Assembly (NCBI GenBank): GCA_963790075.1
Contig: CAWBNG010000008.1
Location: forward strand, 310,001-374,000
Source: CAYOUV01 sp963790075
GTDB lineage: Bacteria > Chloroflexota > Anaerolineae > Anaerolineales > Villigracilaceae
Length of the DNA stretch: 64,000 nt
Reading direction: 5' to 3'
The notes beneath the pieces are model-generated. The model worked only from the letters and a program-made list of their open reading frames with translations. It had not been told where the DNA came from and made no database searches. Positions 16,656 to 25,270 of the stretch are shown here, one piece after another (position 1 is the stretch's first letter; every line of letters begins with the position of its first letter). The position numbers and the translations under genes were made by a program.

Positions 16656-16664
16656 GGTGTGGAT

Positions 16665-17294
16665 ATGAAAATTTTGGCTGTCAGTGACCAGGTAGTGGAG
16701 CGCATCTACACGCTTGCCAATAGTGGATATTTCAATGACGTTGATATGATTTTGGGTTGTGGCGACCTGCCTTACACCTATCTGGAATATCTGGTAACGA
16801 TCTTGAATGTGCCGATGTTTTACGTGCCGGGAAACCATGATCCCGAATTTGTTTGGGGTCATGTCGCTACGCGTGCTGAAGGGGGATTAAATATCGACCG
16901 GGAGGTAATCTATGCTAAGGATCTGATCCTGGCTGGTTTGGGCGGAAGCATTCGTTATCGACCCGATGGCGTCAATCAATATACACAAAGTGAGATGTAC
17001 TGGCGGATGTTTCGTCTTGTTCCCAGGCTGATTCGTAACCGCTGGAAATATGGTCGTGCCCTTGATGTTTTAGTAACCCATTCACCGCCCTACGGCATCC
17101 ATGATGAGAATAGCCAGGCACATCAAGGATTCCACGCCTTGAACTGGCTTATCAACTGGGCCAAACCACGCTATCATCTGCACGGGCATACGCATTTCTT
17201 CCGTCGCAATCTCAAGCCTTTTTCCACCAGCATCGGCAGTACCCAGGTGATCAATGTCTTTCCTTACAAATTAATTGAGGACAAAAATGAGTGA
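16665..17294 (+). CDS. Calcineurin-like metallophosphoesterase
   Basis: The 209-residue product has the metallophosphoesterase core: a variant first motif (AVSDQ in place of SDxH), GCGDLPY, VPGNHDPE, VTHSPPYG and HLHGHTH. The GNHD and GHTH motifs are complete, so dinuclear metal binding is likely. The first motif lacks the usual His (SDQVVER), which is a notable change. I start at the ATG at 16665; the longer reading has no conserved sequence. Its end overlaps the DGHHR-protein gene by 8 bp, so the pair is probably translated together. Substrate unknown. Confidence 0.87.
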   Translation: MKILAVSDQVVERIYTLANSGYFNDVDMILGCGDLPYTYLEYLVTILNVPMFYVPGNHDPEFVWGHVATRAEGGLNIDREVIYAKDLILAGLGGSIRYRPDGVNQYTQSEMYWRMFRLVPRLIRNRWKYGRALDVLVTHSPPYGIHDENSQAHQGFHALNWLINWAKPRYHLHGHTHFFRRNLKPFSTSIGSTQVINVFPYKLIEDKNE

Positions 17295-18138
17295 CGAGCT
17301 TTCCTCGCGGGTTGCATCCGATTTCAATAAGGCGCGTTTCAAATCATTTTTGAACGATGTCCGTTCCGTACTCTCGGGGCGACCCAATCAATTGCTTTCT
17401 TACGACGATGTTAAAGAGAAATTACGCATTGGAGGCCCGATCTATCGCGGCGTACAAACCGTGCGTGTGGACCAGATCGTGGGCAGCTTGAATCGGTACC
17501 ACCAGTTTGACCGCGCCTTTCTGCCCAAACAGGATGAAACCTCCTCGCGCTGGCAGCGCGTCGACCGGGCTTTCTACGAGGATGTCAGTCTGCCGCCGGT
17601 GGTGCTTTACCAGGTGGGACAGGTCTATTTTGTGGTGGATGGGCATCATCGTGTCTCGGTTGCACGAGAAAAGAGGCAGGAATTTATCGATGCGGAAATC
17701 CGCGAGTGTTATACCAAGGTCAACATTACGCCTGACCTGAACCCGGATGACTTGCAAATTCTGGGAGAAAAGGTTGATTTCCTCGAGCGTGCCGGTCTCG
17801 ACCGCATCCGTCCGGAGGCCAAAGTCAAGTTAACCATCCCGGATGGCTTTCACCGTATGCTCGAGCATATCGCGGTTCATCGCTACTTCATGGGCCTCGA
17901 TTTGCAGCGGGATATCTCGGAAGAAGAAGCAGTCGCGCACTGGTATGATACTGTGTACCTGCCGATCGTAAAAATCATCCGTGAAAGTGAAATCCTTAAA
18001 GAATTTCCAGGAAAGACCGAGGGGGATCTTTATCTGTGGGTGCTCGATCACCAACATTACCTGGCTGAAAAAGAAGGACAGCCGCTCCAGCCACCTGACC
18101 AGGCTGCTCGCAATTTTCTCGATGAAGCTGAAACATAA
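17287..18138 (+). CDS. ParB-like DGHHR-motif protein (DUF4032-like C-terminus)
   Basis: The 283-residue product has a ParB/sulfiredoxin-like fold segment around VYFVVDGHHRVSVAREK (about residues 115-131), the DGHHR variant seen in ParB-like nucleotide-binding enzymes. Its C-terminal part (HIAVHRYFMGLDLQRDIS, AVAHWYDTVYLPIV, TEGDLYLWVLDH) resembles the DUF4032 family. It is not a chromosome-partition ParB because it lacks the helix-turn-helix core. It overlaps the metallophosphoesterase gene, suggesting the two act on a common phosphorylated substrate. Start at 17287 is the first ATG preceded by GAGGA. Function unknown. Confidence 0.75.
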   Translation: MSDELSSRVASDFNKARFKSFLNDVRSVLSGRPNQLLSYDDVKEKLRIGGPIYRGVQTVRVDQIVGSLNRYHQFDRAFLPKQDETSSRWQRVDRAFYEDVSLPPVVLYQVGQVYFVVDGHHRVSVAREKRQEFIDAEIRECYTKVNITPDLNPDDLQILGEKVDFLERAGLDRIRPEAKVKLTIPDGFHRMLEHIAVHRYFMGLDLQRDISEEEAVAHWYDTVYLPIVKIIRESEILKEFPGKTEGDLYLWVLDHQHYLAEKEGQPLQPPDQAARNFLDEAET

Positions 18139-18153
18139 AAAAGAAGGATTCCT

Positions 18154-19062
18154 ATGAATACAACCCATCCGCTGGCCGGTATTTATGCCGCCGCCCTGAC
18201 TCCCCTCAAACCCGATTTCTCCCTGGACCTCGGACCCCTTCCTGAATTCTTGCACTTTCTTGCTTCCCGAGGTTGCCACGGCGCCCTGCTCTTGGGGACG
18301 ACGGGCGAAGGTCCGTCTTTTGCGCCGCTTGAGCGAGAAATTCTCCTGCAGGAAGCGCTCAAAGTGCGCGAAGATTATCCCGCTTTTCACCTGATGGCCG
18401 GGACGGGCACACCCAGCCTGCAGGAAACGATCGATCTGACCAAAACCGCCTTCGAGCTGGACTATGATGCTGTGGTCGTCCTGCCGCCGTATTACTTCCG
18501 CAAGGCTGGCGACGAGGGTCTGTTTCGCTGGTTTGACGAAGTCATCCGTCACGCGGTGCCGGAGGGCAAATACTTGTTTGGCTATCATATTCCCGGCACG
18601 TCGGGAGTCGGCCTTTCACTGGATTTGCTGACGCGGCTCAAGGATGTCCATCCGGTTAAGTTTGCCGGGATCAAGGATTCATCCCACGATCCAGACCTGG
18701 CGCGTGCCTTGGGCGAGCGTTTTGGCGGCGAGCTGGTTGTTTTCAATGGTACGGACTCGTACTTGCAACTGGCGCTGGAATCCCAGGCCCAGGGCTGTAT
18801 CACGGCTCCGGCCAATTTGATCTCACCTGATTTGCGGGCCATCTGGGATGCTGAGCTGGCAGGCAATGATGAAGCTGGCGTGCAGGAGCGGGTTACGGCA
18901 GCCCGACAGGTGCTGGAAAATTACGCGCCTTTCCCGCCCATCCTCAAGGCTTTGGTGTCCCAGTTGCACGGTCTGCCGCACTGGCCGGTTCGCCCACCGT
19001 TACTGGATACCCCCCCGGAGATCTCGGCGCGAGCCGCACAGGAACTGGAAGGCCTGGTCTAG
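18154..19062 (+). CDS. Dihydrodipicolinate synthase / N-acetylneuraminate lyase family aldolase
   Basis: This 302-residue class I aldolase-type TIM barrel binds a 2-oxo acid (usually pyruvate) through a lysine Schiff base. Visible motifs are GTTGEGP (oxo-acid binding), the catalytic Tyr in GYHIPG, and the Schiff-base Lys in FAGIKDSS. Because YNxP has become YHIP and no lysine biosynthesis genes are nearby, I do not call it DapA; it could act on a sugar acid. It follows the DGHHR gene by 15 bp with an AAGAAGGA binding site and precedes lipM by 28 bp. Confidence 0.88.
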   Translation: MNTTHPLAGIYAAALTPLKPDFSLDLGPLPEFLHFLASRGCHGALLLGTTGEGPSFAPLEREILLQEALKVREDYPAFHLMAGTGTPSLQETIDLTKTAFELDYDAVVVLPPYYFRKAGDEGLFRWFDEVIRHAVPEGKYLFGYHIPGTSGVGLSLDLLTRLKDVHPVKFAGIKDSSHDPDLARALGERFGGELVVFNGTDSYLQLALESQAQGCITAPANLISPDLRAIWDAELAGNDEAGVQERVTAARQVLENYAPFPPILKALVSQLHGLPHWPVRPPLLDTPPEISARAAQELEGLV

Positions 19063-19090
19063 TGCTTGCCCATCCCATTTTGGAGAAAGC

Positions 19091-19906
19091 ATGGATAGCT
19101 GGAGATTACTGATCACCCCGCCCGCCAACGGTGCCTGGAACATGGCCGTCGACGAAGCGCTCCTCGAGCATGCCGGACGCGGCGAATCACTCCCAACCCT
19201 GCGATTGTATGCCTGGCGGCCAGCCTGTCTCTCGCTCGGATACGCCCAGCCCTACGCCGATGTGGACCTCGATCGTTTGGGCGAACGCGGCTGGGATGTG
19301 GTGCGCCGTCCCACTGGTGGACGGGCGATCCTGCATACCGACGAATTGACCTATTCGGTCACAGCCCCAGCGGATGAACCACATGTGGCCGGGAGCGTCC
19401 TGGAAAGTTACAACCGTCTGGCAAGAAGCCTGATCGAGGCTGTACGTTCCCTGGGATTACCGGTAGAGATCCAAGAGCATGTCTCCGGAATGCAATCTAA
19501 CGCAAGCGGGCCGGTATGCTTTGAGGTTCCCTCGGCGTATGAAATTACCGTGCATGGCAAGAAATTAATCGGCTCGGCGCAAGCCCGTCGCAAGGATGGG
19601 GTGCTGCAGCATGGCTCCCTGCCGTTGACCGGCGACCTGACACGCATCGTGCAGGCACTGGTCTTCCCCGACACAGCAGCCCGGGCTGAAGCGGCCCAGC
19701 GGCTGTTGGAACGAGCCACGACGGTTGCCTCCGTTTTGGGGCAGGAACTTCCATGGGAGACCGCCGAGCAGGCCTTTATCCACGCGTTTGAAACGCATCT
19801 CGGATTACGATTTGAGCAAGGGGAATTATCTCCGGCTGAAATGGAAAGGGCGGAGGCGTTGGTCCTTCAAAAATATGATCACCCTTCCTGGACGGAACGG
19901 GTTTAA
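19091..19906 (+). CDS. lipM: Octanoyltransferase LipM / lipoate-protein ligase family
   Basis: The 271-residue product belongs to the biotin/lipoate A/B protein ligase family. It has RRPTGGRAILH and GKKLIGSAQARR, the lipoyl-AMP/octanoyl site signature. The segment GPVCFEVPSAYEI supplies the catalytic cysteine expected of LipM, which moves octanoate from ACP to GcvH, rather than of LplA. I choose the ATG at 19091 with GGAGAAAGC upstream; the open frame reaching back to 18848 overlaps the aldolase gene and is not conserved. LplA activity cannot be excluded. A strong terminator follows. Confidence 0.88.
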   Translation: MDSWRLLITPPANGAWNMAVDEALLEHAGRGESLPTLRLYAWRPACLSLGYAQPYADVDLDRLGERGWDVVRRPTGGRAILHTDELTYSVTAPADEPHVAGSVLESYNRLARSLIEAVRSLGLPVEIQEHVSGMQSNASGPVCFEVPSAYEITVHGKKLIGSAQARRKDGVLQHGSLPLTGDLTRIVQALVFPDTAARAEAAQRLLERATTVASVLGQELPWETAEQAFIHAFETHLGLRFEQGELSPAEMERAEALVLQKYDHPSWTERV

Positions 19907-19910
19907 CCGC

Positions 19911-19948
19911 AAACACCGCCTCTTGAAAAGGCGGTGTTTATTTTTTTT
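19911..19948 (+). terminator. Rho-independent terminator after lipM
   Basis: Arms AAACACCGCCT and complement with a short loop, followed by a run of eight T residues. One of the clearest terminators in the window; it also backs onto the convergent DUF4230 gene. Confidence 0.9.
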
Positions 19949-19950
19949 GC

Positions 19951-20604
19951 CTAATGGATGAAGTTTACTTGCTGGTAACCCAACGCCTGGAAGAAACGTT
20001 CCAGATAAATCTCAGCGTTGGTTTGCGCCTGCTCTAAAATGCCATCCTCAAGGGCGGCTTTGCGGATCTCGTTTTCAGCGGACTGGCGTGCGAGGGTTTC
20101 CAGGTTTTGGTCTGGGCTGCGGAAGATGCCTGTCTGGCGATCGTATATGTACGTTTTTTGATTATCGAGGGTCGCGACAAATATTTCAGCCTGGGGCAGG
20201 CGCACGAAGAGTGAGCCGTCCTGAAGCTGTAAATCCTGCGGATTCATCTTCTGCATGTCGATGCCGGCAATGACGACGCCGTGTGCCACCAGCAGCAGCT
20301 TGTCGCCCAGTAGCGCTTTGAAAATATCCTGACCGGTTTCGGCAGTAATGACCTTCTCCACGCTGTATTGGATAGTTTCCAGGCGGGCCAGGGCGCGCAC
20401 TTCGTGGATATAGGTAACCGGGTCGGGGATGATGGTCGGTGTGGGGTGTAGCAGGTTCGATACCTGGGTTTGCAGTGAATTATTGGCTTGCCGGATTGGG
20501 TTTACAGCCTGTTGCGCGCTATCACGCACAGATTGAACGATGAAGTATGCTGCGACAATGATGGCGAGAATGAGAACGATGGAAACCCAACTCTGTTTTC
20601 GCAT
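19951..20604 (-). CDS. DUF4230 membrane-anchored protein
   Basis: The 217-residue product has one N-terminal membrane helix (about residues 7-24) and an extracytoplasmic domain resembling DUF4230 (ALARLETIQYSVEKVITAETG, LLVAHGVVIAGIDM, GSLFVRLPQAEIFVATLD). Function is unknown. The frame is open as far as 21036, but that part is the shadow of phnD. The ATG at 20604 is preceded at 6 nt by TATAAT, so the mRNA is probably leaderless. It is divergent from phnD and convergent with lipM. Confidence 0.82.
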   Translation of the reverse strand: MRKQSWVSIVLILAIIVAAYFIVQSVRDSAQQAVNPIRQANNSLQTQVSNLLHPTPTIIPDPVTYIHEVRALARLETIQYSVEKVITAETGQDIFKALLGDKLLLVAHGVVIAGIDMQKMNPQDLQLQDGSLFVRLPQAEIFVATLDNQKTYIYDRQTGIFRSPDQNLETLARQSAENEIRKAALEDGILEQAQTNAEIYLERFFQALGYQQVNFIH

Positions 20605-20610
20605 GAGAAC

Positions 20611-20616
20611 ATTATA
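20611..20616 (-). promoter_or_regulatory. -10 box giving a probable leaderless DUF4230 mRNA
   Basis: Perfect TATAAT ending 6 nt before the ATG at 20604; no Shine-Dalgarno present. Confidence 0.55.
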
Positions 20617-20646
20617 ACAGTCATCTGGTTGTGTACAGAAAATCAC

Positions 20647-20675
20647 TTGCCATCTTCTGGAATTAGCGTTATCAT
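20647..20675 (+). promoter_or_regulatory. Promoter of the phosphonate-type ABC operon
   Basis: TTGCCA, a 17-bp spacer and TATCAT, each one base from consensus, lie about 60 nt upstream of the phnD start. I see no Pho-box-like tandem repeat. Confidence 0.6.
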
Positions 20676-20737
20676 GATGACCAAAGGGTTGCCCAGAGGG
20701 GCATCCCAAATTAATTTCTCGAGAGGAGAAGATCGTA

Positions 20738-21757
20738 ATGAAAGCTCGTTTTTCGTACCTGCTTTTGGTTGTGCTGGTTGCAGTGGCGCTGGTGCTTTCG
20801 GCCTGTGGTCCGAGTGCCACCCCCACCCCTGAACCCGTCATGACCGAGGCGCCGACCGCAGTACCCCCGACCGCAGTTCCGACGGAGGCTCCACCCACAC
20901 TAGGCACCGCTGACAACCCGATTGTTGTTGCCTTCGAACCCTCGGGTACTTCACAGGAGATCACCGCCGGTGGCCAGGCACTTCTGGACCTGCTCTCGCA
21001 GGAAACCGGACTGACCTTCAAGGGTGTAGTCCCCACCTCTTATGCCGCTCTCACGGAGGCCATGGGTTCCGGGAATGCACAGATTGGTTGGATGGCTACC
21101 TTCGCGTACATCCTCGCCCATCAAAAAGGCTATGCTGAAGTTGCCCTGATCACCAATCGTTTCGGGTCCGATCACTATGGTTCGCAGTTCATCGCCAATG
21201 TAAGTTCAGGCTTTACGCCGGCTGCGGACACTCCTGGCACAGAAGCCGAGCTTGACACCTTGCTCCAATTCAAGGGCAAGAAAGCCTGCTTCGGTGATCC
21301 CGAGTCGACTTCGGGATACGTGATTCCGCTCATCTTCCTCAAGAAGGCTGGTCTGACGGATGCCGACATCCCGGATCCAGTCTTTACGGGTGGCCACACC
21401 CAGACCGTGCAAGCGCTCTATGATGGCGGTATTTGCGATTACGGCGCTACCTTCGTGGATGCACGCTCCAACATTGCCAAAGATCATCCGGACGTGACCG
21501 ACAAAGTGGTCGTGGTCTACCAGACCGAGGCGATCATCCCCAATGACAATATGTCTTATGCGCCGGATATGCCGCAGGATCTGCGTGATCAGGTCACCGC
21601 TGCCATGCTGAAGATCGCTGACACCGAAGAAGGCAAGACAGCCTTGAACGATCTGTACCAGATCGGTGGGCTCGTGAAGGTTGACGACACTGCTTATGAT
21701 CAGTTCCGTTCGTACCTGGATGCATCAGGTATTGATCTCAGCCAGTACGTCAAGTAA
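20738..21757 (+). CDS. phnD: Phosphate/phosphite/phosphonate ABC transporter binding lipoprotein
   Basis: The 339-residue protein is a periplasmic-type binding protein of the PhnD family, anchored as a lipoprotein: signal MKARFSYLLLVVLVAVALVL then the lipobox LSAC (Cys about residue 24), followed by a Pro/Thr-rich linker. The mature domain has the family's SGTSQEITAGGQALLDLLS, GFGDPESTSGY-like (ACFGDPESTSGYVIPL) and YGATFVDAR segments. It captures an oxyanion such as phosphonate, phosphite or phosphate for the permeases encoded downstream. Good GAGGAG ribosome binding site. No phosphonate-degradation (C-P lyase) genes are present, so the ligand is open. Confidence 0.93.
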   Translation: MKARFSYLLLVVLVAVALVLSACGPSATPTPEPVMTEAPTAVPPTAVPTEAPPTLGTADNPIVVAFEPSGTSQEITAGGQALLDLLSQETGLTFKGVVPTSYAALTEAMGSGNAQIGWMATFAYILAHQKGYAEVALITNRFGSDHYGSQFIANVSSGFTPAADTPGTEAELDTLLQFKGKKACFGDPESTSGYVIPLIFLKKAGLTDADIPDPVFTGGHTQTVQALYDGGICDYGATFVDARSNIAKDHPDVTDKVVVVYQTEAIIPNDNMSYAPDMPQDLRDQVTAAMLKIADTEEGKTALNDLYQIGGLVKVDDTAYDQFRSYLDASGIDLSQYVK

Positions 21758-21773
21758 CCAATACGGTTGTAAC

Positions 21774-21808
21774 GAGAGGGGAGAGAGGTCTGACTTCTCT
21801 CCCCTCTC
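21774..21808 (+). terminator. Intra-operon hairpin between phnD and phnC
   Basis: Perfect 13-bp purine/pyrimidine arms (GAGAGGGGAGAGA and complement), 9-nt loop, then TAATTAAA without a long T run. It probably protects the phnD mRNA or partly attenuates, giving more binding protein than transporter. Confidence 0.6.
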
Positions 21809-21837
21809 TAATTAAACGGCAGAGTGGAGGTGCTCCA

Positions 21838-22608
21838 TTGTTAAAAGTTGAACACCTGACAAAAGTTTACCCCAACGGAACAGTGGCACTAAAAGATGTA
21901 AGTTTCGCCGTCGATGACGGCGAATTCCTAGTCATTATTGGCCTCTCTGGCTCTGGTAAATCAACCCTGTTGCGTTGCATCAATCGCCTGATTGATCCGA
22001 CTGAAGGCCGTATTTTTTTGGATGAGGTTGACATTACACAAGCCTCACCTAGTGATCTGCGGCATATACGACGCCACATTGGGATGGTATTTCAACAATT
22101 CAATCTGGTCAAACGCAGTAGCGTGATGACCAATGTGCTCTCGGGGCGTCTGGGCTATGCCAATCCATTGCTTAGCCTGGTGGGCATCTGGCCCAAAGAA
22201 GACCGTAACCGCGCAATCAAGGCGCTGGATCGGATGGGCATCAAGGATAAGGCCCATGAACGCGCGGACGCTCTTTCTGGTGGGCAGCAGCAACGTGTGG
22301 GTATCGCCCGTACCCTGATGCAGGAACCTGAGTTGATCCTGGCCGACGAGCCGGTTGCATCCCTCGACCCGGTATTGTCGCATTCCATTCTCCAATACCT
22401 GGAACAACTCAATAAAGAAGGTATCACCGTACTTTGCAGTCTGCACTTCCTCGATTTGGTCCACCGTTATGCTACACGCGTGATCGCTCTAAAAGACGGG
22501 GTTAAGGTCTTCGAGGGATTTCCCAAGGAGATCAACCGCGCGAAGTTTAAAGAGATCTATGGGGAAGAAGCGCAAGAAGTGCGTGCTACGACAGTTGAAG
22601 AAGGTTAA
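21838..22608 (+). CDS. phnC: Phosphonate-type ABC transporter ATP-binding protein
   Basis: The 256-residue ATPase powers the PhnE permeases. Walker A GLSGSGKST, Q-loop VFQQFNLV, signature LSGGQQQRV, Walker B LILADEPVASLDP and the switch His (CSLHFLD) are all present, with PhnC-type spacing. The start is TTG, chosen because GTGGAGGTG lies at the right distance and the conserved LKVEHLTKVYPNGT begins there. It is followed 2 bp later by the first permease gene. Confidence 0.94.
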   Translation: MLKVEHLTKVYPNGTVALKDVSFAVDDGEFLVIIGLSGSGKSTLLRCINRLIDPTEGRIFLDEVDITQASPSDLRHIRRHIGMVFQQFNLVKRSSVMTNVLSGRLGYANPLLSLVGIWPKEDRNRAIKALDRMGIKDKAHERADALSGGQQQRVGIARTLMQEPELILADEPVASLDPVLSHSILQYLEQLNKEGITVLCSLHFLDLVHRYATRVIALKDGVKVFEGFPKEINRAKFKEIYGEEAQEVRATTVEEG

Positions 22609-22610
22609 GC

Positions 22611-24017
22611 ATGCCAGACAATCCTGCTTCCAACAATAAGGCGCACCGTTCGCCTCTCGTTGCTGGTTTGCTTTCGCTTTTAATCCCGGGTGTGGGTCAA
22701 ATTTATGTTCAACAGCGATACCGCGGTATTACCGTCCTGTTTAGTACGCTGCTTGTCAGCCTGATCATTATCTGGTACAGGGTACCGGCCTGGTACTTGG
22801 TGCCGGCTGTTATGTGGTTGTGGAATATTTGGGATGCGATTAGCCTGGCGCAGGGAAAAGTGAGATCGGCTTTCGTGCCCATTTTAATGATCCTGATCAT
22901 GGGGTATGGGATCGGCTGGCAGATAACCAACATAGACCTTTCGGCTCTCACTAAAAACATAAACCGGGCGAGGTCTATCCTCACCCCCATGCTCCACCCC
23001 GACTTTATATCCCGGGTTGAGATCACGAATACAGGTTGGGCTCCGGTGGAAGTCCCTTGCGGCCCAAATCCTCCCCAGGCTACAAATACGGTCAACGGGA
23101 TCCAGGTGAAAATATCCCCGAACTGCGGTAAATTGAGTGACGAATTGACCATACAAGCCAGTGGGCTGTGGCCGGATACACCGACGCTGATTCAATGGTC
23201 AACGCCTATTGGCGACCGCCTGCCCTTGGGAAAAGGATATATCACAGCTCTTTATGTCAATACTGATTCACAAGGGAATCTCAATACAGTTATCCATGTC
23301 TCTCCCAACGCCCTCACCGCAGCTCCGGACCCAACCATACCGCTTGAGCACCGTGTTTATTTGACACAGTCTCGCCCGCAAGCCGCTTTCGAGCTTTCGA
23401 AGAATGGTGCCTACGTTGTCGATGGAATCGTTCAAACCCTCTTCCTGGCGTTGATGTCAACGACCTTGGGAATGTTTGGTGCCCTCGCCATTAGTTTCCT
23501 GGCTGCACGTAACTTGATGAGCGGCAATCCATTCACACTATTTGTTTACTTTGGTATTCGCACGATCCTCAATATTGTGCGTTCCATCGAACCGCTCATT
23601 ATCGCGATTGTCTTTGTTGTCATCGTTGGATTAGGCCCATTTGCCGGGGTGATCGCTATCACGATGCACACTGTAGCCGCACTCGGGAAATTGTACTCGG
23701 AGGTGATCGAAGGCATCGACCCGGGGCCGCTGGAAGCCATTCGCGCCACGGGCGGAAATTGGGTCCAGATGGTGCGTTATGCCGTCATTCCACAGATCGT
23801 GCCCCCGTTTGCTTCCTTTACCCTGTTCCGTTGGGAAATCAATGTGCGTACCTCGACTATCATCGGGTTTGTCGGCGGCGGCGGCATTGGGTTTTACCTT
23901 TACCAATGGATTATCAAGGGCGATTTCAGGGCAGTGGGCTCTTCCTTCATCGCGATAGCCGTCATTGTGATTGTGCTCGATTTTGTGAGTGCCAAGCTCC
24001 GGGCAAGGTTGGTGTAG
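22611..24017 (+). CDS. phnE: PhnE-type permease with TM2-like N-terminus and extracytoplasmic insertion
   Basis: The last 190 residues are a normal PhnE permease with the EAA loop (EAIRATGGNWVQMVRYAVIPQ) and the VGGGGIGFYL end. At 468 residues it is far longer than usual. An added N-terminal region (residues about 12-110) has several membrane helices and the LLIPGVGQIYV motif of TM2/DUF5683-like proteins. Between it and the permease core lies a hydrophilic beta-rich stretch (about 120-270) that should face outward and contains two Cys. It overlaps the operon tightly: 2 bp after phnC and 1 bp before the second permease. It probably pairs with that permease as a heterodimer. Confidence 0.9.
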   Translation: MPDNPASNNKAHRSPLVAGLLSLLIPGVGQIYVQQRYRGITVLFSTLLVSLIIIWYRVPAWYLVPAVMWLWNIWDAISLAQGKVRSAFVPILMILIMGYGIGWQITNIDLSALTKNINRARSILTPMLHPDFISRVEITNTGWAPVEVPCGPNPPQATNTVNGIQVKISPNCGKLSDELTIQASGLWPDTPTLIQWSTPIGDRLPLGKGYITALYVNTDSQGNLNTVIHVSPNALTAAPDPTIPLEHRVYLTQSRPQAAFELSKNGAYVVDGIVQTLFLALMSTTLGMFGALAISFLAARNLMSGNPFTLFVYFGIRTILNIVRSIEPLIIAIVFVVIVGLGPFAGVIAITMHTVAALGKLYSEVIEGIDPGPLEAIRATGGNWVQMVRYAVIPQIVPPFASFTLFRWEINVRTSTIIGFVGGGGIGFYLYQWIIKGDFRAVGSSFIAIAVIVIVLDFVSAKLRARLV

Positions 24018-24018
24018 T

Positions 24019-25164
24019 ATGGATTTCCACAACTTTAGCTTCCGCCGCTGGTTTGTCACAATTTTCTTCACCCTGCTTGCGATAGCTGCTTACGTTGTTG
24101 GCTACCGGGTGACTGAAATAAACCCCGTCAAACTTTTCACATCTTTACCAAAAAGCCAAAAAATTCTGAGTGATCTGATTCACCCGGAGCTATTCACGCA
24201 TAAGACCCAAGAAACCACATTTGATGTCGTTTTCCCGGTTCCATGCGGCTCGGCCCAATCCACGCAGTTGCCTGATACCGGGCCGCGTATTATCCCTAAT
24301 GTCTCATGCGCTAACCCTGGAGATTTCATTACCCTTCAGGGCGTTGGTATGCTCCCCAATCAGGATATAAAAATCGAGTGGCTCCTGCCAAGCGGTAATA
24401 GCCTGTTCTCCAAGCTGGCCAAGGCTGACGCGAGTGGGAATTTTACAACCCAGGTCGAAGTGCGTCCGATTAATGCCACGACAGATGGAACTCCCAGCCA
24501 CTTACAGGTCGAGACCTCGGTCCCGGTTGGTGGCTGGATCCCCAGCTCGACGCTGACCGATGTGCTGGATAACATCATCGTGACCGTTTTCATGGCTTTG
24601 CTGGCCACGACTGCCGGGACGATCGTTGCTGCACCTATCAGTTTCCTGGCAGCGCGCAACATTATGGGACGCAACTGGGTGGGGACCGCGGTATACACGA
24701 CCGTCCGGGCAATTTTGAATATTACCCGTTCTTACGAATCCCTGGTTTTGGCGACCGTGTTTGCGCTATGGGTGGGCTTTGGCGCCTTTGCCGGGGTGCT
24801 GGCATTAACCATTGTCACGATCGCTTCGCTTGGCAAGCTCTTCTCCGAAGCGGTCGAGAGCATTGACCCAGGTCCTATCGAGGCGGTCTCTGCCACAGGC
24901 GCAAATCCGGTGGAAGTGGTTCTGTATGCAGTCGTTCCGCAGATTATCCCGGATTTCATCTCCTTTATCATCTACCATTGGGACATCAACGTCCGCATAA
25001 GCACGATCCTGGGCTTTGTCGGCGGCGGCGGCATCGGTTTTTACCTCAGCCAAAGGATCAACGTTCTGGAATATCGAAAGGCAGGTACAGCCATCTGGGC
25101 TATCGTCTTAGTTGTATGGGCGATGGACTTCTTGAGTGCTGAGATACGTAAGCGATACACTTAA
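24019..25164 (+). CDS. phnE: Second PhnE-type permease with Ig-like extracytoplasmic insertion
   Basis: The 381-residue product has one N-terminal membrane helix (about 13-35), an outward-facing beta-rich domain of about 110 residues (VFPVPCGSAQST, then ITLQGVGMLPNQDIKIEWLLP, like an Ig/CBM-type strand pattern) and the PhnE core with EAVSATGANPVEVVLYAVVPQ and the GGGGIGFYL end. The insertion is similar in position and motif to that of the preceding permease (both have a PCG element and a pair of Cys). I start at the ATG at 24019, just after the previous stop; the longer reading lies inside it. Likely heterodimer partner. Confidence 0.9.
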   Translation: MDFHNFSFRRWFVTIFFTLLAIAAYVVGYRVTEINPVKLFTSLPKSQKILSDLIHPELFTHKTQETTFDVVFPVPCGSAQSTQLPDTGPRIIPNVSCANPGDFITLQGVGMLPNQDIKIEWLLPSGNSLFSKLAKADASGNFTTQVEVRPINATTDGTPSHLQVETSVPVGGWIPSSTLTDVLDNIIVTVFMALLATTAGTIVAAPISFLAARNIMGRNWVGTAVYTTVRAILNITRSYESLVLATVFALWVGFGAFAGVLALTIVTIASLGKLFSEAVESIDPGPIEAVSATGANPVEVVLYAVVPQIIPDFISFIIYHWDINVRISTILGFVGGGGIGFYLSQRINVLEYRKAGTAIWAIVLVVWAMDFLSAEIRKRYT

Positions 25165-25217
25165 TCGTGGTGGTTTGCCGGCCTTTGCGGCTGCGAACTA
25201 AATCTGTAAGATGACCC

Positions 25218-25246
25218 AGAACCCGTTTTGTTTAAAAACGGGTTCT
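25218..25246 (+). terminator. Hairpin after the ABC operon
   Basis: Perfect 12-bp arms (AGAACCCGTTTT and complement), 5-nt loop. No T run follows on the plus strand, so it may be a processing or weak termination site. Confidence 0.5.
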
Positions 25247-25257
25247 AGATTCTCGGG

Positions 25258-25263
25258 TAAAAT
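25258..25263 (+). promoter_or_regulatory. -10 box giving a probable leaderless sanA-like mRNA
   Basis: TAAAAT ends 7 nt before the GTG at 25271; no Shine-Dalgarno is present. Confidence 0.5.
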
Positions 25264-25270
25264 TTGACCT

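Noticed and set aside
17287..18138. Chromosome-partition ParB
   Set aside because: Only the DGHHR nucleotide-binding-type segment is shared; there is no ParB helix-turn-helix, no parA neighbour and no parS-like sites seen.
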